Part shown: one piece after another, positions 1 through 6,948 of the stretch
How positions within the stretch are numbered: the stretch's first letter is position 1
Layout: the number at the start of each line of letters is the position of its first letter
Origin: an uncultured Ruminococcus sp.
Lineage (GTDB): Bacteria > Bacillota > Clostridia > Oscillospirales > Acutalibacteraceae
Direction of reading: 5' to 3'
Length of the DNA: 23,005 bases
Assembly: GCA_937892835.1 (NCBI GenBank)
Contig: CALBHM010000145.1
Span: 1 to 23,005, forward strand
The notes under the pieces: model-generated
What the model saw: the letters and a program-made list of their open reading frames with translations, nothing else
Databases searched by the model: none
Told to the model about the DNA's origin: nothing
Position numbers and translations under genes: made by a program

Positions 1-363
1 CGCTCAAATCTTGTCAAGCTTGATGTGCTTCTTAACGGCGACATGATTGATGCACTTTCGTTTATTATTCACAGCGAAAAGGCATATGGCAGAGCGAGAA
101 AAATTGCAGAAAAGCTCAAGGACAACATCCCGAGACAGATGTTTGAGATTCCCGTTCAGATAGCTGTTGGCGGTAAGGTTATTGCTCGCGAAACGATTAA
201 AGCGATGCGCAAGGATGTTCTTGCCAAGTGCTACGGCGGCGATATAACAAGAAAGAAGAAGCTGCTGGAGAAGCAAAAAGAGGGCAAAAAGCGCATGAGA
301 CAGTTCGGCACAGTCGAGGTTCCGCAGGAAGCGTTTATGTCAATTTTGAAACTTGACGAATAA
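1..363 (+). CDS. lepA: Elongation factor 4 (LepA), C-terminal part
   Basis: This is the end of the translational GTPase EF-4/LepA, which binds ribosomes and is thought to back-translocate or remodel stalled or initiating complexes. The frame is open from the first base, so the gene begins upstream of the window and only about 120 codons are visible. The visible part matches the LepA-specific C-terminal domain: an IHSEKAYGRAR segment, IPRQMFEIPVQ, the basic run GGDITRKKKLLEKQKEGKKR that is a hallmark of the family, and the ending QEAFMSILKLDE. No GTPase domain is visible because of the truncation. lepA is commonly followed by hemW in Firmicutes; here a transporter gene lies between them. Confidence 0.95.
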   Translation, partial: RSNLVKLDVLLNGDMIDALSFIIHSEKAYGRARKIAEKLKDNIPRQMFEIPVQIAVGGKVIARETIKAMRKDVLAKCYGGDITRKKKLLEKQKEGKKRMRQFGTVEVPQEAFMSILKLDE

Positions 364-377
364 TATTAAAATAAGTG

Positions 378-407
378 TTGCAAGTTGCATACAATTTGTG
401 CTATAAT
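378..407 (+). promoter_or_regulatory. Sigma-A type promoter for the GPH transporter
   Basis: TTGCAA (378-383) is followed after 18 bp by TATAAT (402-407), with a TGn extension directly before the -10 box. It lies between lepA and the transporter gene, so the transporter has its own start. A strong AGGAGG ribosome site at 435-440 lies 6 nt before the ATG. Confidence 0.75.
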
Positions 408-446
408 ACAAAAGTAAATTTGTATAAATCAGTAAGGAGGTAAAGC

Positions 447-1976
447 ATGGCTGCTGAAACTAAAGAAGTTCAGACCACTCAGGTAGAGCCGGAAGAGCAG
501 AAGGTCGCCAAGCGTAAGCTGCCCAAGGGCAGACGTTACGTCGGAAGTAAAGAAACCTTCACCTATGTTCTTTTTGATATTGCTCAGAGCTTCAATCTGG
601 ATCAGAACAAGACATATTACCTGACTGACGTTCTTGTCATCTCCTATTGGTGGCAGGCGATCATCAGTGTTGTTGTCAGCATCTGGGATATTATTAACGA
701 TTTGTTTCTTGCGTCTATTGTTGACCGTACAAACACGAGATTCGGTAAATTCAAACCTTATCTTATTATCTATGCTCTCCCGGGAACGATCATGGCAATG
801 ATTTTCTGGGGCATGCCGGTTATGTTCCCCGAAACCTCGGGTACATATTTGCCGAAAATCATAACGTACTTTGTACTACAAATGCTGCAAAACCTGGCAA
901 CCTCGCTTTATGAGATTTCAAAAACAGGTATTATTGCAACAATTACACCCGATGTTTTCGACAGAACACGTCTTATCAACCAGGCAAACCTGTTCTCAAG
1001 TCTTGTTGAGAACATCCCGAACCAGGTATGTACGGTTCTTATTGACCTTGTTAACCACAACAAGCTCAAGATTAAGATGACATCATTGTTCGTTTACATG
1101 GGCGTCGGCACGGCACTCGGTGCAGGCATTTTGGCTCTGTTCTTCTCCTTTAAGGTTAAAGAAAGAGTTCTTCAGTCGGTTGAAAAACCAACCTTCAAGG
1201 GTGCGGTCGGTTCACTGTTTAAGTCTCGTCCGCTCATGCTTTTGACAATTTCGGAGTTCCTCAGCCAGTTCGCCGTGGGAACAAATATCTCGCTGTATTA
1301 CATCAGCGTTCTGAATGCCGGATCGGCGAAGTTGATTGTCGGTATTCCGGGTATGTTTGTTACATACGCCTCCTATGCTTATGTTGACAAGCTCCGTGAA
1401 AAGTTCTCTACGAGAACTTTGTGGGCAGTCGGTTCTCACTGGGGTGACTTCCTCTATCTCGGTGTTTACCTCTTCGGTAGCATAAACAAGAACTATAAGA
1501 AGACGGTTCCGATGATTGCCGCATTTATGATGAGAGAGACTCTTTGGAACTTTGTTTACGCTATGCGTAAGGTTGTTCCGGAGGAAATCAGAAATGAGGC
1601 TATTGACTACGGTGAATGGCAGAACGGCTACCGTACCGAGGCTATGGCAGGTGTTGTTAAGGGACTTGCGAAAAAGTTGGTTGCAACATTTACTAACGGC
1701 TTCAGCTCAGCACTTCTCGGTATCATCGGCTACAAGCAGGGTCTTAAGCCGAAGCAGCAGAGTGACAGAACAGAAAGACTTCTGTTTACAATGACCACCC
1801 TTCTTCCGGCAGTAACAGGACTTATCGGTATCATTCCGAAGCTCTTCTACAACATTGACTCTGAAACAAGAGAGAGAATGTACAAGGAGCTTGCAATTCG
1901 TCGTGCAGAGACAGCTAAGGAGCTTAACAAGGCTCATGAGCTTGAAATGGCGGAAGCATCTGCTGAACAGAAATAA
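447..1976 (+). CDS. GPH/MFS_2-type sugar:cation symporter
   Basis: A 509-residue polytopic membrane protein of the glycoside-pentoside-hexuronide (GPH, MelB/XynP-like) branch of the major facilitator superfamily. It probably moves a sugar or related solute with a cation across the cytoplasmic membrane. The diagnostic loop between helices 2 and 3 is present at about residues 80-105: WDIINDLFLASIVDRTN followed by TRFGKFKPY, as in MelB-like D-R-T-x-(S/T)-R-x-G-K-x-(R/K)-P. A second family-like stretch, EAIDYGEWQNGYRTEAMAG, lies near residues 385-403. The first 30 residues are a charged cytoplasmic extension and the C-terminus is a charged helix. The start is fixed by AGGAGG 6 nt upstream. No sugar hydrolase or regulator lies beside it, so the substrate cannot be read from context. 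Its own promoter and terminator make it a one-gene unit. Confidence 0.85.
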   Translation: MAAETKEVQTTQVEPEEQKVAKRKLPKGRRYVGSKETFTYVLFDIAQSFNLDQNKTYYLTDVLVISYWWQAIISVVVSIWDIINDLFLASIVDRTNTRFGKFKPYLIIYALPGTIMAMIFWGMPVMFPETSGTYLPKIITYFVLQMLQNLATSLYEISKTGIIATITPDVFDRTRLINQANLFSSLVENIPNQVCTVLIDLVNHNKLKIKMTSLFVYMGVGTALGAGILALFFSFKVKERVLQSVEKPTFKGAVGSLFKSRPLMLLTISEFLSQFAVGTNISLYYISVLNAGSAKLIVGIPGMFVTYASYAYVDKLREKFSTRTLWAVGSHWGDFLYLGVYLFGSINKNYKKTVPMIAAFMMRETLWNFVYAMRKVVPEEIRNEAIDYGEWQNGYRTEAMAGVVKGLAKKLVATFTNGFSSALLGIIGYKQGLKPKQQSDRTERLLFTMTTLLPAVTGLIGIIPKLFYNIDSETRERMYKELAIRRAETAKELNKAHELEMAEASAEQK

Positions 1977-1987
1977 TTTATCAAATC

Positions 1988-2020
1988 AACGGACTGCTCG
2001 AAAGAACAGTCCGTTTTTTT
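1988..2020 (+). terminator. Intrinsic terminator after the GPH transporter
   Basis: The arms AACGGACTG (1988-1996) and CAGTCCGTT (2007-2015) form a 9-bp stem with a 10-nt loop, followed by a T tract ending at 2020. The T tract stops only 2 nt before the GGAG of the hemW ribosome site. Confidence 0.9.
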
Positions 2021-2030
2021 CGGAGAAACT

Positions 2031-3125
2031 ATGGATAATATAGGTTTATATCTTCATATTCCTTTTTGTAAGTCTAAATGTCCTTACTGCGATTTTTATT
2101 CCATGCGAGGAGACGAATCGGACAGAGATATGTACACGATTTCGCTTATCGAAAGCATGGAAAACTGGTCGGACAGGCTCGGCAGAAAAGCCGACACTCT
2201 TTATTTCGGCGGCGGCACTCCGTCGATTCTCGGCGGAGAAAATATTGCAATGCTTACCCGACGTGCCAAAAAACTTTTCGGCGTTGTCGGAGAAATAACC
2301 GTTGAATGTAATCCCTCGGCGGTTGAAGAAGATTTTTTTGAAACGGTCGCCGATGCAGGGGTGAATAGAATTTCTCTCGGTGTTCAATCTATAATTGAAA
2401 GCGAAAGAAAAAAACTCGGCAGGTTTTCAGACAAGAAGCTTATTGAAAAAAGAATCAAGCAATGTACTGCGGCGGGAATAAAAAATATTTCTCTTGACGT
2501 CATGCTCGGAGTGCAGGATCAGACGATGGGAAGTCTCAATGAAACGCTCGATTTTTGCATCGCTTCGGGCGCAACGCACATCAGTGCATATATGCTGAAA
2601 ATTGAAGAGGGAACGCCTTATTACAAGAAAAAGGATTCGCTTAATTTACCCGATGACGACGTGGTTGCCGATATGTATCTTGCGATGAGCGAAAGACTGC
2701 GAGCGAACGGTTTCGAGCATTATGAGATATCAAATTTTGCCCATAACGGTTGTGAAGGCAAGCATAATTTGAAATATTGGAACTGCGAGGAATATCTCGG
2801 ACTCGGACCGTCGGCACATTCTTTTATCGACGGAAAAAGATTTTATTATCCAAGAGACATCGATTTTTTTAAAAACGGCGGAGAACCGATTCCCGACGGA
2901 AACGGCGGCGATGAGGAAGAATATATTATGCTTCGTTTGCGTTTAAAAGACGGAATAATCATTGAAAAATTTGAAAAGAAATTCAATAAAACTTTTCCTC
3001 CGGAGATAATAAAAAAGGCGGAAAAATTTATTGAGAACGGTCTTATGAAATATAATGAAAAATCAATGGCTCTGACTGAAAAAGGATTTCTTCTTTCAAA
3101 TTCAATCATTGCGGAATTGATATAG
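2031..3125 (+). CDS. hemW: Radical SAM heme chaperone HemW (HemN-like)
   Basis: A 364-residue radical SAM protein of the HemW family, formerly annotated as oxygen-independent coproporphyrinogen III oxidase; characterised HemW proteins bind heme and act as a heme-insertion chaperone. The 4Fe-4S motif CxxxCxxC is at C13, C17 and C20 (CKSKCPYC), followed by D-F. The extra cysteine of true HemN (CxxxCxxCxC) is therefore absent, which favours HemW. The SAM-binding glycine motif FGGGTPS is near residues 60-66. ISLGVQS and the late HNLKYW/GLGPSAHSF segment are also typical of HemW. The start has GGAG 6 nt upstream. It lies 11 nt before the peptidase gene, so the two are probably co-transcribed. Confidence 0.93.
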   Translation: MDNIGLYLHIPFCKSKCPYCDFYSMRGDESDRDMYTISLIESMENWSDRLGRKADTLYFGGGTPSILGGENIAMLTRRAKKLFGVVGEITVECNPSAVEEDFFETVADAGVNRISLGVQSIIESERKKLGRFSDKKLIEKRIKQCTAAGIKNISLDVMLGVQDQTMGSLNETLDFCIASGATHISAYMLKIEEGTPYYKKKDSLNLPDDDVVADMYLAMSERLRANGFEHYEISNFAHNGCEGKHNLKYWNCEEYLGLGPSAHSFIDGKRFYYPRDIDFFKNGGEPIPDGNGGDEEEYIMLRLRLKDGIIIEKFEKKFNKTFPPEIIKKAEKFIENGLMKYNEKSMALTEKGFLLSNSIIAELI

Positions 3126-3136
3126 GAGTGAGATAA

Positions 3137-4186
3137 ATGCTGGATGAATTTATAAAAAGACTACCCAAAAATGTTGACGGTGCGCTGATAGTTTCGCCCG
3201 AAAACAGAAGATATTTTACGGAATTTGATGCATCGGACGGATTTCTTTTTGCAACGAAAAACGGTTCAGTTTTTTTGACCGACAGCCGATATATTGAAGC
3301 GGCAAAAGATAAAATAAATTGCTGTGAAGTTGAAGAACAAAAGGGAAAACTGATTGAATATGGCAAACGTTTCGGTTGCCAAGTTCTTGCGGTTGAAGCG
3401 GACAGACTGACCGTTACTCAGCTTAAAAATTTGAGAAAAGCACTTCACGGAATTAAGCTTACAACAGTCGGAACGGATAAAATTATTGATTCGTTCCGAG
3501 CCGTAAAAAGTGATGAAGAAATTGAAAATATTTGCAAGGCTCAGTGCATTGCCGAGGCTGCACTTAAGCATATTCTCGGCTTCATAAAAATCGGCGTAAC
3601 GGAAAAAGAAATTGCTTTGGAACTGGATCATTATATGCTCAGCCACGGTGCGGAAGCCCTTTCGTTTGAAACAATAGCAATCAGCGGAGCGAACACATCA
3701 AAGCCGCACGGTGTTCCGACCGACAAAAAAATAGAGGATGGCGACTTTGTGACAATGGACTACGGTGCTGTTGTTAACGGCTATCATTCCGACATGACAA
3801 GAACGGTTGCAGTCGGTCATGTCAGCGACGAGCAGAAAAAAGTATACGATACCGTGTTGAAGGCTCAGCTTGCTTCGCTTGAGATTTTAAGAAGCGGTCT
3901 TAAATGCTCCGACGGTGATAAAGCAGCGAGAGATATTATAACCGAAGCCGGTTACGGTGAATTCTTCCGCCATTCGACCGGCCACGGTGTCGGAATCGAG
4001 ATTCATGAAAAGCCTAACCTTTCACCGAAGTCTGCTGCTACGCTTTGCTCTGGCAATATCGTAACGGTTGAGCCGGGAATTTATATCCCCGGAAAATGTG
4101 GCGTCAGAATAGAGGATATGGCCCTCATCACAGAAAGCGGCTGTAAAAATCTCACAAATGCACCGAAAGAACTTGTAATTTTGTAA
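3137..4186 (+). CDS. M24-family aminopeptidase (Xaa-Pro peptidase type)
   Basis: A 349-residue cytosolic dimetal aminopeptidase of the creatinase/prolidase fold. It is predicted to remove an N-terminal residue ahead of proline or to split Xaa-Pro dipeptides. An N-terminal creatinase-like domain spans about 1-120 and the pita-bread catalytic domain about 125-349. All five metal ligands are visible: D208 (MDYGA), D219 (HSDMTRT), H283 (STGHGVG), E312 (VEPGIY) and E326 (VRIED). H191 and H290 fit the conserved catalytic histidines. The length is normal for Firmicutes YqhT-like proteins. The ATG has GGAGTGAG upstream and lies 11 nt after hemW. The next gene is efp, a pairing also found in Bacillus (yqhT-efp). 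Confidence 0.92.
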   Translation: MLDEFIKRLPKNVDGALIVSPENRRYFTEFDASDGFLFATKNGSVFLTDSRYIEAAKDKINCCEVEEQKGKLIEYGKRFGCQVLAVEADRLTVTQLKNLRKALHGIKLTTVGTDKIIDSFRAVKSDEEIENICKAQCIAEAALKHILGFIKIGVTEKEIALELDHYMLSHGAEALSFETIAISGANTSKPHGVPTDKKIEDGDFVTMDYGAVVNGYHSDMTRTVAVGHVSDEQKKVYDTVLKAQLASLEILRSGLKCSDGDKAARDIITEAGYGEFFRHSTGHGVGIEIHEKPNLSPKSAATLCSGNIVTVEPGIYIPGKCGVRIEDMALITESGCKNLTNAPKELVIL

Positions 4187-4192
4187 AAAAAT

Positions 4193-4213
4193 AAGCATGG
4201 CATAATGCTTTTT
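4193..4213 (+). terminator. Weak possible terminator after the M24 peptidase
   Basis: A short AT-rich hairpin, AAGCAT (4193-4198) with ATGCTT (4205-4210), runs into five Ts. Six base pairs is weak, so partial read-through into efp is likely. Confidence 0.45.
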
Positions 4214-4225
4214 AGCCGAAAAGAC

Positions 4226-4254
4226 TTGAAAAACTTATGATAATAGTATAAAAT
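4226..4254 (+). promoter_or_regulatory. Probable efp promoter
   Basis: TTGAAA (4226-4231) and TAAAAT (4249-4254) are separated by 17 bp in the 137-bp gap before efp. The efp ribosome site GGAGGAA lies directly before its ATG. The -10 region is AT-rich and ambiguous by a few bases. Confidence 0.5.
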
Positions 4255-4323
4255 AATAGAGATAAAATACGAGTAGGTGTTTGACCTATTCATAACTAAG
4301 AAAATAAATCGGAGGAATAACAC

Positions 4324-4881
4324 ATGATTTCAGCAGGTGATTTCAGAAACGGTATGACATTTGAGGAGGACGGCAACGTACTTCAGGTTGTTGAATTCCA
4401 GCATGTTAAGCCGGGTAAGGGCGCAGCTTTTGTCAGAACAAAGACAAAGAACGTTCTCACGGGTTCCGTAGTTGAAAAGAGCTACAACCCGACAGCTAAA
4501 TTCCCGACAGCATTTATCGAGAGAAAGGACATGGAATATTCATACAATGACGGCGATCTTTATTACTTTATGGATCCGGAGTCATATGAGCTTGTTCCTA
4601 TCAATGCTTCCGATCTTTCCGATAACTTTAAGTTTGTTAAGGACGGTATGGTTTGTAAGATACTTTCCTACAAGGGCAAGGTTTTCGGCGTTGAGCCGCC
4701 GACATTCGTTGAGCTTGAGATTGCAAAGACCGATCCGGGCTTCGCAGGCAACACAGCTACAAACGCTACAAAGCCGGCAACTCTTGAGACAGGTGCAGAG
4801 ATCAAGGTTCCGCTCTTCATCAACGAGGGCGAGAAGGTTCAGATCGACACCCGTACAGGCGAGTATCTCGGCAGAGCATAA
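4324..4881 (+). CDS. efp: Translation elongation factor P
   Basis: EF-P binds between the P and E sites of the ribosome and relieves stalling at polyproline stretches. The protein is 185 residues, the normal length, with three beta-barrel domains. The KOW-like N-terminal domain starts MISAGDFRNG. The acceptor loop is at 29-33 (K-P-G-K-G), placing the modifiable lysine at K32. The C-terminal OB domain ends GEYLGRA, like the usual family end. A lysine rather than arginine tip rules out the rhamnosylated type; the modification could be of the EpmA or Bacillus (5-aminopentanol) kind, and no modification enzyme is encoded nearby. The ATG is preceded by GGAGGAA. Confidence 0.97.
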   Translation: MISAGDFRNGMTFEEDGNVLQVVEFQHVKPGKGAAFVRTKTKNVLTGSVVEKSYNPTAKFPTAFIERKDMEYSYNDGDLYYFMDPESYELVPINASDLSDNFKFVKDGMVCKILSYKGKVFGVEPPTFVELEIAKTDPGFAGNTATNATKPATLETGAEIKVPLFINEGEKVQIDTRTGEYLGRA

Positions 4882-4917
4882 GCCATTTATTTACCCTAAT
4901 TGAAAGGATGATTCACA

Positions 4918-5352
4918 ATGATGACAGTTACCGAAAAAGCAGCATATCTCAAGGGACTTGTTGAGATGGCTCATTTTGACGCAGATACAGACGAAGTAAA
5001 GATCATCAAGGCAATGGTTGACGCTATTGATGAGATGGCTCTCACAATCGCTGACCTCGAGGATGAGGTTGCAGCTCTTACAGAGGTTGTTGACGAGATT
5101 GACGAGGACCTCGGCGACGTTGAGGAGTGCATCTATGATGACTATTGCGACGATGACGACTGCTGCTGTGACGATGATTGCTGCTGCGGCGACCATGACG
5201 ACAGCGATTATTTTGAGGTTGAGTGCCCCGCTTGCGGCGAGACAATCTGCCTTGACGAGAGCGTTCTTGATGAAGAATCAATTCAGTGCCCCGCTTGCGG
5301 CGAGACTCTTGAGTTCGACTTCGATGACGAGGACGACGGCGACGACAAATAA
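4918..5352 (+). CDS. Acidic Cys-rich zinc-ribbon protein, CD1247-like
   Basis: A 144-residue, very acidic soluble protein of unknown function. Residues 1-65 form a helical domain (EKAAYLKGLVEMA onward, with heptad-like E/L spacing) resembling what I recall as the CD1247 N-terminal domain of Clostridia. Residues 71-95 are an Asp/Cys run with CCC at 82-84 and again at 88-90. Residues 101-133 form a zinc ribbon with two CPACGET knuckles (C103/C106 and C124/C127). The tail is again acidic. It lies 36 nt after efp with AAAGGA upstream, and a terminator follows, so efp and this gene probably share a transcript. Metal binding is inferred from the cysteines; a role near translation is suggested only by position. 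The second codon is also ATG, so the start could be 3 nt later. Confidence 0.85.
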   Translation: MMTVTEKAAYLKGLVEMAHFDADTDEVKIIKAMVDAIDEMALTIADLEDEVAALTEVVDEIDEDLGDVEECIYDDYCDDDDCCCDDDCCCGDHDDSDYFEVECPACGETICLDESVLDEESIQCPACGETLEFDFDDEDDGDDK

Positions 5353-5369
5353 TTATTTTTGAAAAAACG

Positions 5370-5414
5370 GGGGTGACCTTGGGCGAAATTTCGTTTCCTC
5401 GGTTGCCCCTTTTT
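5370..5414 (+). terminator. Terminator between the zinc-ribbon and nudix genes
   Basis: GGGGTGACC (5370-5378) pairs with GGTTGCCCC (5401-5409) through 9 bp including two G-T wobbles, followed by five Ts. The 22-nt loop contains the self-complementary sequence CGAAATTTCG. The next gene's GGAG begins only 5 nt after the T tract. Confidence 0.75.
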
Positions 5415-5428
5415 CTTTGGAGAAATTT

Positions 5429-5974
5429 ATGAAGCTTGAAGAAAAAACACTTAAAAAAAATTATATTTATCACGGCAGAATTATCAATGTTCGCAATGAT
5501 GATGCTGAGCTTCCGAACGGCAAGCCATGCCAGCGTGAGGTTGTTGAGCACCCGGGCGGAGTATGCATTGCCGCACTGACGGAGGATAGCGAGCTGCTTT
5601 TTGTTCGCCAGTTCCGATATCCTTATATGGAGGTCATTCCTGAGCTTCCGGCCGGCAAGCTTGAAAAGGGTGAGGACCCGTTTGAGACAGGCAAGCGTGA
5701 GCTTGAGGAGGAGGCCGGTTGTGTTGCCGACGAGTATTATGATCTTGGAAAGTTTTACCCCTCTCCGGGATATTGCGGCGAAATCATTCATCTCTATGCC
5801 GCAAAGGGCCTTACCTACACTCATCAGCATCTTGACGTTGACGAATTCCTCAATGTTGAAAAAATTCCGCTCGACACGGCGGTTGAAATGGTAATGAGCA
5901 ACGAAATAAAGGACGGAAAAAGCCAGGCGGCAGTTCTCAAGGTTAAACAGCTCAGAGATAAGGGGCTGTGGTGA
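5429..5974 (+). CDS. Nudix hydrolase, ADP-ribose pyrophosphatase type
   Basis: A 181-residue NudF-like hydrolase predicted to split ADP-ribose into AMP and ribose 5-phosphate, clearing a reactive NAD breakdown product. The full Nudix box is at residues 76-98: G-x5-E-x7-R-E-L-x-E-E-x-G, written as GKLEKGE then KRELEEEAGC, with the Mg-binding glutamates E92, E94, E95 and E96 available. The upstream RQFRYPY and the following YPSPGYCGEIIHLY are typical of the ADPRase subfamily. I chose ATG 5429 because GGAG ends 6 nt before it; an in-frame TTG at 5417 overlaps that site and is unlikely. The stop overlaps the maf start (TGATG), so the two genes are translationally coupled. Confidence 0.92.
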   Translation: MKLEEKTLKKNYIYHGRIINVRNDDAELPNGKPCQREVVEHPGGVCIAALTEDSELLFVRQFRYPYMEVIPELPAGKLEKGEDPFETGKRELEEEAGCVADEYYDLGKFYPSPGYCGEIIHLYAAKGLTYTHQHLDVDEFLNVEKIPLDTAVEMVMSNEIKDGKSQAAVLKVKQLRDKGLW

Positions 5975-6531
5975 TGTCGAGGATAATTCTTGCCTCCGCC
6001 TCGCCAAGACGCAAAGAATTGATGGAGCTTGCAGGCTATGATTTTGAAGTGATATGCGCCGATATAGTTGAGGTCGTTCCGGAGAATGCGACGCCGCAGG
6101 AAGTCGTTATGTCGCTCGCTTTGCAGAAAGCACAGGCGGTAGCCGCAGAACACAAGGAAGCCGTTGTTATCGGTTCTGATACGGTGGTTGCACTTGACGG
6201 GAAAATTCTCGGCAAGCCTCATTCCGAACAGGAGGCTTGTGAGATGCTCCGTTCGCTTTCGGGAAGGACTCATAAGGTTTTTACAGGAGTTGCGATTGTT
6301 TGCGGCGATAAGGTGAAAAACTTTTTTGATGAAACCGATGTAGAATTCTATCCACTCGGCGATGATGAAATCAAAAAATATGTTGCAACCGGTGAACCGA
6401 TGGACAAGGCCGGAGCTTATGGGATTCAAGGCAAAGGCTCAGTGCTTGTCAAAAAAATCAACGGTGATTTCTTCAATGTTATGGGATTGCCGATTGCCAA
6501 ACTATATAGGGAGATGAGTGATTTTGTTTAA
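5974..6531 (+). CDS. maf: Maf-family nucleotide pyrophosphatase
   Basis: A 185-residue Maf/YhdE-type protein. Family members are nucleoside triphosphate pyrophosphatases, often acting on dTTP/UTP or modified nucleotides as house-cleaning enzymes; overexpression inhibits septation in Bacillus. Visible motifs are the N-terminal LASASPRRKEL (residues 6-16), the catalytic SDTVV with D69, GRTHKVFTG near 97-105, and the late DKAGAYGIQG. The start is ATG 5974, sharing its A with the nudix stop; two GTG codons just upstream (5968, 5971) would also be in frame but fit the family end less well. A small membrane-protein gene overlaps its 3' end. Confidence 0.93.
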   Translation: MSRIILASASPRRKELMELAGYDFEVICADIVEVVPENATPQEVVMSLALQKAQAVAAEHKEAVVIGSDTVVALDGKILGKPHSEQEACEMLRSLSGRTHKVFTGVAIVCGDKVKNFFDETDVEFYPLGDDEIKKYVATGEPMDKAGAYGIQGKGSVLVKKINGDFFNVMGLPIAKLYREMSDFV

Positions 6532-6793
6532 ATACTTTCTGAACAATTTGGCTATAAGTGTCAGCGAGCTTGATCCGGTGCAGAATGACGGCGATGATAA
6601 GCAAAAGGTGATTTGGATAATTGCACTTGTGGCTGTTGTTATAATTTGCATTGTGTTAAGTCAAATAAAGTTTGATATTAGCGGAAAAATAAAAGCCAAG
6701 AAAGAAGAAAATGCAAAGAGAAAAGTCGCAAAGGCACGGGATGACGAACTTGAACGACTTCATGAAATAAAAAGAAAAAATCAAAGAAAATGA
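6518..6793 (+). CDS. Small single-pass membrane protein, unknown
   Basis: A 91-residue protein I do not recognise. It has one clear transmembrane segment at about residues 31-49 (VIWIIALVAVVIICIVLSQI), preceded by an acidic stretch (DPVQNDGDD) and followed by a long strongly basic, probably helical tail (KAKKEENAKRKVAKARDDEL and on). By the positive-inside rule the tail should be cytoplasmic. The start is GTG, overlapping the end of maf by 14 nt, with GGGAG 4 nt before it; this close coupling supports it as a real gene. A good terminator follows at 6802. Confidence 0.65.
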   Translation: MILFKYFLNNLAISVSELDPVQNDGDDKQKVIWIIALVAVVIICIVLSQIKFDISGKIKAKKEENAKRKVAKARDDELERLHEIKRKNQRK

Positions 6794-6801
6794 GTAATTT
6801 T

Positions 6802-6835
6802 GACCGAATCATATAAATGGTTCGGTCTTTTCTTT
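6802..6835 (+). terminator. Intrinsic terminator ending the nudix-maf cluster
   Basis: GACCGAATCA (6802-6811) pairs with TGGTTCGGTC (6818-6827), 10 bp with one wobble and a 6-nt loop, then TTTTCTTT. Confidence 0.88.
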
Positions 6836-6883
6836 ACAAAAAGGGGGCATTGTAACATTTAAAAAGGTTTGATTTTTAAATCG

Positions 6884-6912
6884 TTGACAATTCAAACAAA
6901 ATAAGCCATAAT
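6884..6912 (+). promoter_or_regulatory. Sigma-A promoter for the PHP-domain gene
   Basis: TTGACA (6884-6889) is a perfect -35 box; CATAAT (6907-6912) follows after 17 bp. The ribosome site GAGGAGGT at 6934-6941 precedes the GTG start. Confidence 0.85.
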
Positions 6913-6948
6913 AGAGGAAAGAATTTGTTTATTGAGGAGGTAAACAAA

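Noticed and set aside
5078..6007. Long minus-strand frame opposite the zinc-ribbon and nudix genes
   Set aside because: It is the mirror of GAC/GAT-rich coding sequence on the plus strand, giving an Arg/His-rich nonsense product, and it would cross a terminator.
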